From: an uncultured Oscillospiraceae bacterium
GTDB taxonomy: Bacteria; Bacillota; Clostridia; Oscillospirales; Oscillospiraceae
Assembly: GCA_947626265.1 (NCBI GenBank)
Contig: CANQRM010000005.1
Coordinates: 1-46,627, forward strand
Direction of reading: 5' to 3'
DNA length: 46,627 nucleotides
Position numbers and translations under genes: made by a program
Notes under the pieces: generated by a model
Database searches by the model: none
Told to the model about the DNA's origin: nothing
The model's input: only the letters and a program-made list of their open reading frames with translations
Shown here: positions 40,332 through 46,627 of the stretch, in pieces
Layout of the letters: every line of letters begins with the position of its first letter
Position numbering within the stretch: position 1 is the first letter of the stretch

Positions 40332-41354
40332 TCAGTGGATGAACATGGCGTCGCCAAAGCTGAAAAAGCGGTACTCCCGCTCCACGGCCTCGGCGTAGGC
40401 AGCAAGGATGTTCTCCCGCCCCGCCAGGGCGGACACCAGCATCACCAGCGTGGAGCCCGGCAGGTGGAAGTTGGTCACCAGCGCGTCCATGCACTTGAAC
40501 TTATACCCCGGATAGATGAAGATATTGGTCCAGCCGCTGTCGGCCCGGAGGACGCCGTCCTCCCCCGTAAAGCTCTCCAGGGTGCGGCAACTGGTGGTGC
40601 CCACGGCCACGACGCGGCCGCCCGCGGCCTTGGCCCTGTTCACCGCCTCTGCCGTGTCCGCCGGGACGGTGCAGAACTCCGAGTGCATCTCGTGGTCCTC
40701 GATGTCCTCCGCCTTCACAGGCCGGAAGGTACCCAGGCCCACGTGGAGCGTCACGAACCGCACGTCCACGCCCATAGCCCGTATCTTATCCAGCAGCTCC
40801 GGCGTGAAGTGGAGCCCCGCCGTGGGGGCGGCGGCGCTGCCGGGGTGCTTGGAATAGACGGTCTGGTACCGCTCCGGGTCCGCCAGCTGCTCCTTGATAT
40901 AGGGCGGCAGGGGCATACGGCCCAGGCGCTCCAGTATCTCCAGGAAGATGCCCTCGTACCGGAACCGGACGATGCGGTTGCCTCCCTCGGACACGGACTC
41001 AACCTCCCCGGTGAGCTCTCCGTCCCCGAAGACCACCTGATGGCCGGGGCGCATCTTCTTCCCCGGGCGGACCAGGCACTCCCAGCGCTTGTCCCCCAGG
41101 TCTTTTAAGAGCATCACCTCGATGGCCCCGCCGGTGGGCCGGGCGCCGATGAGCCGGGCGGGGATGACCCGGGAGTCGTTCAGGACCATGCAGTCCCCGG
41201 GCCGCAGGTATTCCGGCAGGTCGTAAAAGTGGCGGTGCTCGGTCTGGCCCGTTATCTTGTCCAGCACCAAGAGCCTGGACCCGTCCCGGCGCTCCAGGGG
41301 CGTCTGGGCGATGAGCCGCTGGGGCAGGTCGTACATAAAGTCGGATGTCTTCAA
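40332..41354 (-). CDS. queA: S-adenosylmethionine:tRNA ribosyltransferase-isomerase
   Basis: The 340-residue enzyme begins [20 protein letters not shown] and contains [32 protein letters not shown] and [16 protein letters not shown]. It turns preQ1 in tRNA into epoxyqueuosine. It starts four bases after the SpoIID-domain gene, so the two are co-transcribed although functionally unrelated. Confidence 0.96.
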   Translation of the reverse strand: MKTSDFMYDLPQRLIAQTPLERRDGSRLLVLDKITGQTEHRHFYDLPEYLRPGDCMVLNDSRVIPARLIGARPTGGAIEVMLLKDLGDKRWECLVRPGKKMRPGHQVVFGDGELTGEVESVSEGGNRIVRFRYEGIFLEILERLGRMPLPPYIKEQLADPERYQTVYSKHPGSAAAPTAGLHFTPELLDKIRAMGVDVRFVTLHVGLGTFRPVKAEDIEDHEMHSEFCTVPADTAEAVNRAKAAGGRVVAVGTTSCRTLESFTGEDGVLRADSGWTNIFIYPGYKFKCMDALVTNFHLPGSTLVMLVSALAGRENILAAYAEAVEREYRFFSFGDAMFIH

Positions 41355-41358
41355 ATCG

Positions 41359-43251
41359 TTACGCTCCGTATTGCAGATGGGTCCCCGTGTAGTAGAAGCC
41401 CAGAATGGTCAGATAGTCCTTGTGGTAGTACTTGCCCATGGCGTAGGCGCCCCACTGGCTCAGGCCCACCCGGTGGCTGGCCCGGACCAGGGCGTCGTAG
41501 TTTCCGATCTCCCCCTTGATGGCCGTCTCGTAGGGGTCAAGCTTGGAGATGAGATAGGGGTAGTTGACGTTGAACACCTGCTGGGCGCTGAGGGTCTGGC
41601 CGCCGTCGCAGGCGGAGAAGGAGCACAGGCAGATGTCGCCGCCATAGGTGAGGTACTGGCCCGCGGTGGCGTCCACCGCCGCGTCGGTGTCGGCAAAGCT
41701 GCTCTCGCTCCAGCCATTCTTCCGGCCCTGATAGAGCTGTGTGCCGTCCTTGGCCACGATGTCTATGCCGTAGTTCAAGTACGCCAGGTCCGTCTTCATA
41801 ATGTGGCTGCGGGAGGCCACCGCCGCCGCCTTCAGCGTCTCGGCGGGCCAGTGGGGGCCGAACTCATAGGGTATCACGCCCCGGACATAGTCCTCGATGT
41901 CCACGAAGTTGATGACAGTGATCTTCCCGGCGGCATAGGCCGCGGGCCGCAGCTCGAAGTCTCCGTAGTAACGGTCCTGGCCGTTCACCTGGGTGAGGCC
42001 CTTCCCGCTGCCCGCGGGATGGATGGCCAGGGCCCCGCCGGTGGAGTATACCGCCCTGCCGGCGCTGTCCCATATGGTGAAGGTATTGCCGCTGATGGTG
42101 ACGGATATGGACCTGTCGTCCACCGTGCCGGACCAGATGAACCGCCGGTCCGAGCCCATGACGCCGTAGTCAAAGCCGGTGCCGTTGGTGTTATAGAACT
42201 TCGCCTCGGAAAGGCAGGTATCATAGCTCTTGGTGCTCACATAGAGCCCCACCCGGACGATGGTGTACCGGGGATGGACCGTGCCGCTGATGAAGGTGGC
42301 GGGGGTGTCCGCGGGGAAGCCGGGTTCCGGCGTGGTGGTGCCGGTCCAGGGAGTGGGCGTGGGCCGCTGGGGCGTGGGGCTGGGCCGCTGGGTAGGCGTG
42401 GGCGAGGGCCGGGTGGTCGCCTGGCCGGAGCAGGCTTTGTCGAAGCGCATGAGCATCGTGGCGCACTGGGCCCGGGTGGCGGAGCCGTTGGGCTCAAAAT
42501 TGCCGTTGCCCATGCCCTCGATGACCCCCGCCCGCTGCATGGCGGTGACGCCGTCCTTTGCCCAGGAGCTGATGGAGGCGCTGTCCTTAAAGGTGACCGC
42601 CGCCGTGGTCTGGGAGAGCTTCAGCCCCATGAAAGAGGCGAACCTGTTCAGAAGCGTGCACACCTGCTGACGGGTCACGTTCCCGTTGGGGGAGAATATA
42701 TTGGCGGAGCCCACGCCCTCCACGATGTTCTTCTCGTAGGCCCATACCGCGTAGCCGGCGTAATACTGGCCATAGTCCACGTCGGAGAAGGCGTGGTACC
42801 GGGGAGACACATAGGCGGCGTTCACATAGCCCTCCTGATTGCCCCGGCGGACCTTGTACCAGTCCCCCGTCCGGCCCGCCAGCGTCACCGCGGCGCCCTG
42901 GCTGAGAACGGCGACGACGCCGGAGCCGGTGGTGGGACCACTTCGCATATTGACGCCGGAGCCGGTGATCTGCCCGGCCAGCCATGTGTCCGGGTCCACC
43001 TTGGCGTACCGGCCCAGGACCGTGATGAACATGGCCCGGGTCATGACCCCATTGGGGGTAAACTGGGTGGAGGAGGTGCCGTTGAATAAGCCCTTGCTCG
43101 TCACGAAATTCACCGCGTCGTAATACCATGCGGAGGAGGACACGTCGGTGAAGCTGGCCGCCCAGGCCACCGTGCCCACGCTGACCCCGGCCAGGGCCGC
43201 GATCAGAAGCACCGCCGCCAGCACCCGGCATGACGTTTTTGACAGCTTCAT
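41359..43251 (-). CDS. Cell-surface protein with SLH, SH3 and SpoIID/LytB domains
   Basis: The 630-residue exported protein has, in order: a signal peptide (1-31), an SLH repeat (about 34-80), an SH3-like domain (about 95-150, [13 protein letters not shown]), two more SLH repeats (about 155-210 and 220-272), a Pro/Thr linker (about 277-312), a beta-rich region, and a SpoIID/LytB domain (about 450-630, [34 protein letters not shown]). SpoIID domains cut denuded glycan strands; SLH repeats bind wall polymers. It is thus a wall-anchored enzyme, probably not the sporulation SpoIID itself. Confidence 0.9.
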   Translation of the reverse strand: MKLSKTSCRVLAAVLLIAALAGVSVGTVAWAASFTDVSSSAWYYDAVNFVTSKGLFNGTSSTQFTPNGVMTRAMFITVLGRYAKVDPDTWLAGQITGSGVNMRSGPTTGSGVVAVLSQGAAVTLAGRTGDWYKVRRGNQEGYVNAAYVSPRYHAFSDVDYGQYYAGYAVWAYEKNIVEGVGSANIFSPNGNVTRQQVCTLLNRFASFMGLKLSQTTAAVTFKDSASISSWAKDGVTAMQRAGVIEGMGNGNFEPNGSATRAQCATMLMRFDKACSGQATTRPSPTPTQRPSPTPQRPTPTPWTGTTTPEPGFPADTPATFISGTVHPRYTIVRVGLYVSTKSYDTCLSEAKFYNTNGTGFDYGVMGSDRRFIWSGTVDDRSISVTISGNTFTIWDSAGRAVYSTGGALAIHPAGSGKGLTQVNGQDRYYGDFELRPAAYAAGKITVINFVDIEDYVRGVIPYEFGPHWPAETLKAAAVASRSHIMKTDLAYLNYGIDIVAKDGTQLYQGRKNGWSESSFADTDAAVDATAGQYLTYGGDICLCSFSACDGGQTLSAQQVFNVNYPYLISKLDPYETAIKGEIGNYDALVRASHRVGLSQWGAYAMGKYYHKDYLTILGFYYTGTHLQYGA

Positions 43252-43281
43252 TTTCCTGCCTCCCTTCCCCGTTTTAAACGA

Positions 43282-43310
43282 TTGACGCGGAAAATGTGGT
43301 ATGCTATACT
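43282..43310 (+). promoter_or_regulatory. Promoter of asd-dapA
   Basis: TTGACG (43282-43287), a 17-base spacer with TATGC before the -10, and TATACT (43305-43310). The ATG of asd lies about 100 bases downstream. Confidence 0.75.
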
Positions 43311-43411
43311 TATCGAGACTACTATATACAAGAAATTACAAAATGTCAACAATTATGTAACTTTTCACATCCAAACCCAAAACACATACAATGACTCAGG
43401 AGGTCAACGAC

Positions 43412-44497
43412 ATGAAAAAGCTGAAAGTCGGCGTGATCGGCGGCACCGGAATGGTGGGCCAGCGCTTTGTTTCCCTGCTGGCGGACCACCCCTGGTTTGA
43501 GCTGACCGTGATCGCGGCCAGCGCCCGCAGCGCGGGCAAGACCTATGCCGAGGCGGTGGGCTCCCGCTGGGCCATCGAGGTGCCCATGCCGGAGAAGGCA
43601 AAGACCATCGTGGTGAAAAACGCGGTGGAGGACGCCGAGGCCATCGCCGCGGAAGTGGACATGGTGTTCTCCGCGGTGGATATGAAGAAGGAGGAGATCA
43701 AGGCTCTCGAGGAGCGGTACGCGAAGCTGGAGTGCCCCGTGGTCTCCAACAACAGCGCCCACCGCTGGACGCCCGACGTGCCCATGGTGGTGCCGGAGAT
43801 CAACCCGGAGCACCTGGCCGTCATCCCCGCCCAGAGAAAGCGCCTGGGCACCAAGCGGGGCTTCATCGCCGTGAAGAGCAACTGCTCCCTGCAGAGCTAT
43901 GTGCCCGCGCTGCACCCCTTGAAGGACGAGTTCGGCCTCAACAAGGTGCTGGTGTGCACCTACCAGGCCATATCCGGCGCCGGCAAGACCTTTGACACCT
44001 GGCCCGAGATGGTGGACAACGTGATACCCTTCATCGGCGGCGAGGAGGAGAAGAGCGAGCAGGAGCCCATGAAGCTCTGGGGCAAGGTCGCGGACGACCA
44101 TATCGAGACCGCAGTCGCCCCGTCCGTCACCGCCCAGTGCCTGCGGGTGCCCTGCTCCAACGGCCACATGGCCGCCGTATTCGCCAGCTTTGACAAAAAG
44201 CCCACCGAGGAGCAGATCCTGGAGCGCTGGGAGAAGTTCTCCGGCCGGCCCCAGGAGCTGAACCTCCCCTCCGCCCCCAAGCAGTTCATCCACTATTTTT
44301 CTGAGGACAACCGTCCCCAGACGAAGCTGGACCGGAACCTGGAGGGCGGCATGGCGGTGAGCGTGGGCCGTCTTCGTCCCGACACCCAGTACGACTATAA
44401 GTTCGTCTGCCTCAGCCACAACACCCTGCGTGGCGCTGCCGGCGGGGCGGTGCTGCTGGCGGAACTTCTCTGCGCCGAGGGCTGGCTGGACCGCTGA
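43412..44497 (+). CDS. asd: Aspartate-semialdehyde dehydrogenase (archaeal/fungal type)
   Basis: The 361-residue enzyme has an NADP site [13 protein letters not shown] and the active cysteine in KSNCSLQSY, with [13 protein letters not shown] downstream. Ser-Leu-Gln after the cysteine, and the overall length, fit the archaeal/fungal-type Asd also found in several Firmicutes. It reduces aspartyl phosphate to the semialdehyde used by DapA. The ATG at 43412 has AGGAGGTC upstream. It is followed by dapA after 74 bases. Confidence 0.93.
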   Translation: MKKLKVGVIGGTGMVGQRFVSLLADHPWFELTVIAASARSAGKTYAEAVGSRWAIEVPMPEKAKTIVVKNAVEDAEAIAAEVDMVFSAVDMKKEEIKALEERYAKLECPVVSNNSAHRWTPDVPMVVPEINPEHLAVIPAQRKRLGTKRGFIAVKSNCSLQSYVPALHPLKDEFGLNKVLVCTYQAISGAGKTFDTWPEMVDNVIPFIGGEEEKSEQEPMKLWGKVADDHIETAVAPSVTAQCLRVPCSNGHMAAVFASFDKKPTEEQILERWEKFSGRPQELNLPSAPKQFIHYFSEDNRPQTKLDRNLEGGMAVSVGRLRPDTQYDYKFVCLSHNTLRGAAGGAVLLAELLCAEGWLDR

Positions 44498-44520
44498 CCT
44501 CCCGAACAAAATACGCAAAG

Positions 44521-44557
44521 GACGCCGTAGGCCGATCGCCCGCGGCGTCTTCTGTTT
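44521..44557 (+). terminator. Hairpin between asd and dapA
   Basis: GACGCCG (44521-44527) pairs with CGGCGTC (44543-44549), followed by TTCTGTTTTG. It may partially terminate transcription between the two genes of the pathway. Confidence 0.55.
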
Positions 44558-44571
44558 TGGAGGGAATCTTT

Positions 44572-45462
44572 TTGAAATCGCCTATATTTGAAGGCTCCGG
44601 CACCGCGCTGGTGACGCCCATGCATGACGGCGCCATAGACTACGCAGCCCTGGAGAAACTCATTGAGCAGCAGGCCGCCGGCGGCACCGCCGCCCTCATC
44701 GTCTGCGGCACCACCGGCGAGGGAGCCACCCTCACTGCCCGGGAGCACGAGGACCTGTTCCGGTTCGCGGCGGAAAAGAGCGCGGGCCGCATGAAGATCG
44801 TGGCCGGCATCGGCTCCAACGACACCGCCGGGGCCCTGGAGATGGCCAAGCGGGCGGAGGCCGCCGGGGCGGACGGCCTTCTGATGGTCACGCCCTACTA
44901 CAACAAGACCACCCAGGCGGGCCTCATCAAGCACTTCACCTACGTAGCGGACCGCTCCGCCCTGCCGGTCATTCTCTACAACGTGCCCAGCCGCACCGGC
45001 GTGGGCGTGACGCCGGAGACATACGCCATCCTGGCCGGCCATGACAACATCGCCGGCGTGAAGGAGGCCTCCGGCAGCATCGGGGAATTCGCCCGCACCG
45101 TGGCCCTCTGCGGCGACCGGGTCACCTTCTACAGCGGCAACGACTCCGACACGGTGGCCATGATGGCCCTGGGAGCCCGCGGCGTCATATCCGTGGCGTC
45201 CAACCTGGTCCCGGATGTGGTGGCGAAGCTCTGCGAGCTGTGCCTTGCCGGGGACTATGCCGCCGCGTCGGCGCTCAACCGGCAGTACATGGACCTGTTC
45301 GCGGGGCTCTTCACCGAGGTGAACCCCATCCCTGTGAAGACGGCCATGGCCCTGATGGGCCTATGCTCCGACGAGATGCGCCTGCCCCTGATCCCCATGG
45401 GCAAGGCCCATAAAAAGGCCCTGGAGGAAGTGCTCATAAGGCACGGACTTCTGAAAGCGTGA
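44572..45462 (+). CDS. dapA: 4-hydroxy-tetrahydrodipicolinate synthase
   Basis: The 296-residue TIM-barrel enzyme has CGTTGEGATLT, the tyrosine pair region TPYYNK, VPSRTGV and the Schiff-base lysine in AGVKEASG. It condenses pyruvate with aspartate semialdehyde, the product of the preceding gene. The likely start is TTG at 44572, with GGAGGG seven bases upstream; no ATG is suitably placed. The weak start codon plus the hairpin upstream may keep expression below that of asd. Confidence 0.95.
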   Translation: MKSPIFEGSGTALVTPMHDGAIDYAALEKLIEQQAAGGTAALIVCGTTGEGATLTAREHEDLFRFAAEKSAGRMKIVAGIGSNDTAGALEMAKRAEAAGADGLLMVTPYYNKTTQAGLIKHFTYVADRSALPVILYNVPSRTGVGVTPETYAILAGHDNIAGVKEASGSIGEFARTVALCGDRVTFYSGNDSDTVAMMALGARGVISVASNLVPDVVAKLCELCLAGDYAAASALNRQYMDLFAGLFTEVNPIPVKTAMALMGLCSDEMRLPLIPMGKAHKKALEEVLIRHGLLKA

Positions 45463-45471
45463 CACAAAAAG

Positions 45472-45498
45472 GCGGCCCGGAAAACCGGGCCGCTCTTC
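45472..45498. terminator. Bidirectional terminator
   Basis: GCGGCCCGG (45472-45480) pairs with CCGGGCCGC (45485-45493) around AAAA. AAAAA on the left gives a T tract for the minus-strand gene. It lies between convergent dapA and the InlB-repeat gene. Confidence 0.85.
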
Positions 45499-45876
45499 CT
45501 ATGCTGTTTTCTCCCACCCGGCATAGAGGGTGAGGTTGTCGGTGACGGGACCCATCGGGTCCCAGGGCTCGGTGCAGCCGTCGTCGGTGTACCAGCCCGT
45601 GAAGGCATATCCCTCCCGGGACGGGTCCTCCGGCAGGGGCACAGTCTCGCCGTACTGCACCTGACAGGGTGCCGCGTCCGTGCCCCCGTTGGGGTCGAAG
45701 GAGACGGTGAAGCCGCCGCGGCCGAAGAGAAGCACCAGGGCCAGGACCACCGCCAGCAGCGCGATGGCGCCCAGGGCCAGAAGGTCCGCCTGCCGCCGGG
45801 TCATGTGCACGCTGTCGTAAAGCCCGCCGGGCTTTCCCAGCACCCCGGGCGGCTCCGGCTTTTTCTCCCCGCTCAC
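45499..45876 (-). CDS. Membrane-anchored protein with one InlB-type (Listeria-Bacteroides) repeat
   Basis: The 125-residue protein has a short polar N-terminus, one membrane helix (about 31-49, LLALGAIALLAVVLALVLL) and an outside domain with a single B-repeat: TVSFDPNGGTDAAP, GYAFTGWYTDDGCTEPW and LTLYAGWEKTA. It most likely starts at GTG 45876, which overlaps the permease stop as GTGA, so it is translated with the sugar transporter. These repeats usually occur in large adhesins; a tiny one coupled to a permease is unusual. Function unknown. Confidence 0.8.
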   Translation of the reverse strand: MSGEKKPEPPGVLGKPGGLYDSVHMTRRQADLLALGAIALLAVVLALVLLFGRGGFTVSFDPNGGTDAAPCQVQYGETVPLPEDPSREGYAFTGWYTDDGCTEPWDPMGPVTDNLTLYAGWEKTA

Positions 45877-46627
45877 TTCCGCACCAGGTACTTGCGCATA
45901 TCCAGCGAGCAGGCCGCCAGGATGATGGCGCCCTTGATGATGAACTGCAGGTTGGGGTTGATGCCCAGCATATTCAGCGCCACGAAGATGATCCTCAGCA
46001 CGAACACGCCCACCACGATGCCGCCGATGTTGCCGGTGCCGCCGACAAAGGATACGCCGCCGATGACGCAGGCCGCGATGGCGTCGCACTCGTTATTGAG
46101 GCCCGTGGCCGCGGTGATGGAGCCCAGGCGGGCCGCCTCCACGAAGCCGGCAAAGCCATACAGGGCGCCGGCCAAGGTGTGGACCATGACGGTGGTCTTG
46201 AACACGTTGACGCCGGAGACCCGGGCCGCCTCGGCATTGGAACCCACGGCGAACATGTTCTTGCCGAAGGTGGTCTTGTTCCACACGAACCACATGACGA
46301 TCACCAGCAGGAACGCGTAGATCACGTACCACGGTATGGACACGTTCTTCGACGCGATGCGGATGACCGGTCCGGAGACAACGTTTTTGAACTCCTGGGC
46401 CACGTTGCTGATGGGGCCGCCGCCGTTGCCGTTGATCTGGAAGAACATGAGGATGATGCCATAGGTGATGAGCTGGGTGGCCAGGGTGACGATGAAGGGA
46501 TGCAGGCTGAACTTGGCCACGAAGAAGCCGTTCACCAGGCCTATGACTGCGCCCGCCAGCATCACGATCACCAGCACCGCGAATATCCACGCCCCCGTGG
46601 TGTTGGGCAGGTGCTCAAAGATGAGCT
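45873..46627 (-). CDS. mglC: Sugar ABC transporter permease, MglC/RbsC type (partial)
   Basis: The reading frame is open to the window edge, so the N-terminus is missing. The visible 251 residues contain the family core GAVIGLVNGFFVAKFSLHPF, FIVTLATQLITYGI and the C-terminal NPNLQFIIKGAIILAACSLD. This is the membrane channel of a galactose/ribose-type ABC importer. The ATPase (MglA) and binding protein (MglB) genes would be expected upstream, outside the window. The stop overlaps the start of the InlB-repeat gene. Confidence 0.93.
   Translation of the reverse strand, partial: LIFEHLPNTTGAWIFAVLVIVMLAGAVIGLVNGFFVAKFSLHPFIVTLATQLITYGIILMFFQINGNGGGPISNVAQEFKNVVSGPVIRIASKNVSIPWYVIYAFLLVIVMWFVWNKTTFGKNMFAVGSNAEAARVSGVNVFKTTVMVHTLAGALYGFAGFVEAARLGSITAATGLNNECDAIAACVIGGVSFVGGTGNIGGIVVGVFVLRIIFVALNMLGINPNLQFIIKGAIILAACSLDMRKYLVRK

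Noticed and set aside
41257-43089. 610-codon plus-strand frame opposite the SpoIID-domain gene
   Set aside because: Antisense of a well-supported domain protein in GC-rich DNA.

Overview
The window looks like a chromosome segment of a GC-rich anaerobic gut Firmicute of the Oscillospiraceae/Clostridia type. This is inferred from gene content, not measured: TnpX/TnpV/TnpW-type transposon genes, an SLH-SH3-SpoIID surface protein, an NfnA/NfnB-type pair, an archaeal/fungal-type Asd, TctABC and ubiquitous strong Shine-Dalgarno sequences. No rRNA, CRISPR array or complete prophage was seen.

Layout. (1) 1-343: two tRNA genes, Gly(CCC, 5' end outside the window) and Pro(CGG), each followed by a nested hairpin, with two copies of a dispersed palindrome between them. 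(2) 464-1819: an intact IS256-family insertion sequence with imperfect 27-bp terminal repeats and a perfect 8-bp target duplication. (3) 2182-9381, minus strand: a cell-envelope locus made of a ribbon-helix-helix protein, a YdjI-like SPFH/zinc-ribbon protein (frameshifted here), a zinc-ribbon membrane protein, an exported protein built of 11-residue repeats, a lipoprotein and a small exported protein. (4) 9528-19329: mosaic mobile DNA with a frameshifted small gene, two small plus-strand genes, a hairpin-rich non-coding stretch, DUF3847, ParM/ParR, Fic, a large serine recombinase, TnpW, two plus-strand genes of the element, an HNH-like gene broken by one stop codon, and TnpV. No relaxase or conjugation gene is visible. 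(5) 19587-46627: denser, more GC-rich chromosomal genes.

The core part holds an MFS exporter behind a leader-peptide attenuator, a divergent P-loop protein, tmk, two tandem MgtC/SapB genes, tctCBA, a Na/Pi cotransporter, an asparagine-synthetase-like gene behind a consensus promoter plus terminator, the NfnA/GltA-type flavoprotein pair, ddl-murF (peptidoglycan precursor), a DEDD exonuclease, xerD, a TIGR04086-like membrane protein, yajC, queA-tgt (queuosine), a SpoIID/SLH protein, asd-dapA (lysine/diaminopimelate) and the end of an mglC-type sugar permease with a translationally coupled InlB-repeat protein.

The best candidates for something undescribed are the 2-9.4 kb envelope locus, with its internally duplicated hendecad-repeat protein beside a YdjI/YdjG-like pair, and the complete attenuator at 20752-21010 in front of the MFS gene. 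A family of covarying palindromes (141, 199, 11353 and 19477) brackets the accessory region.
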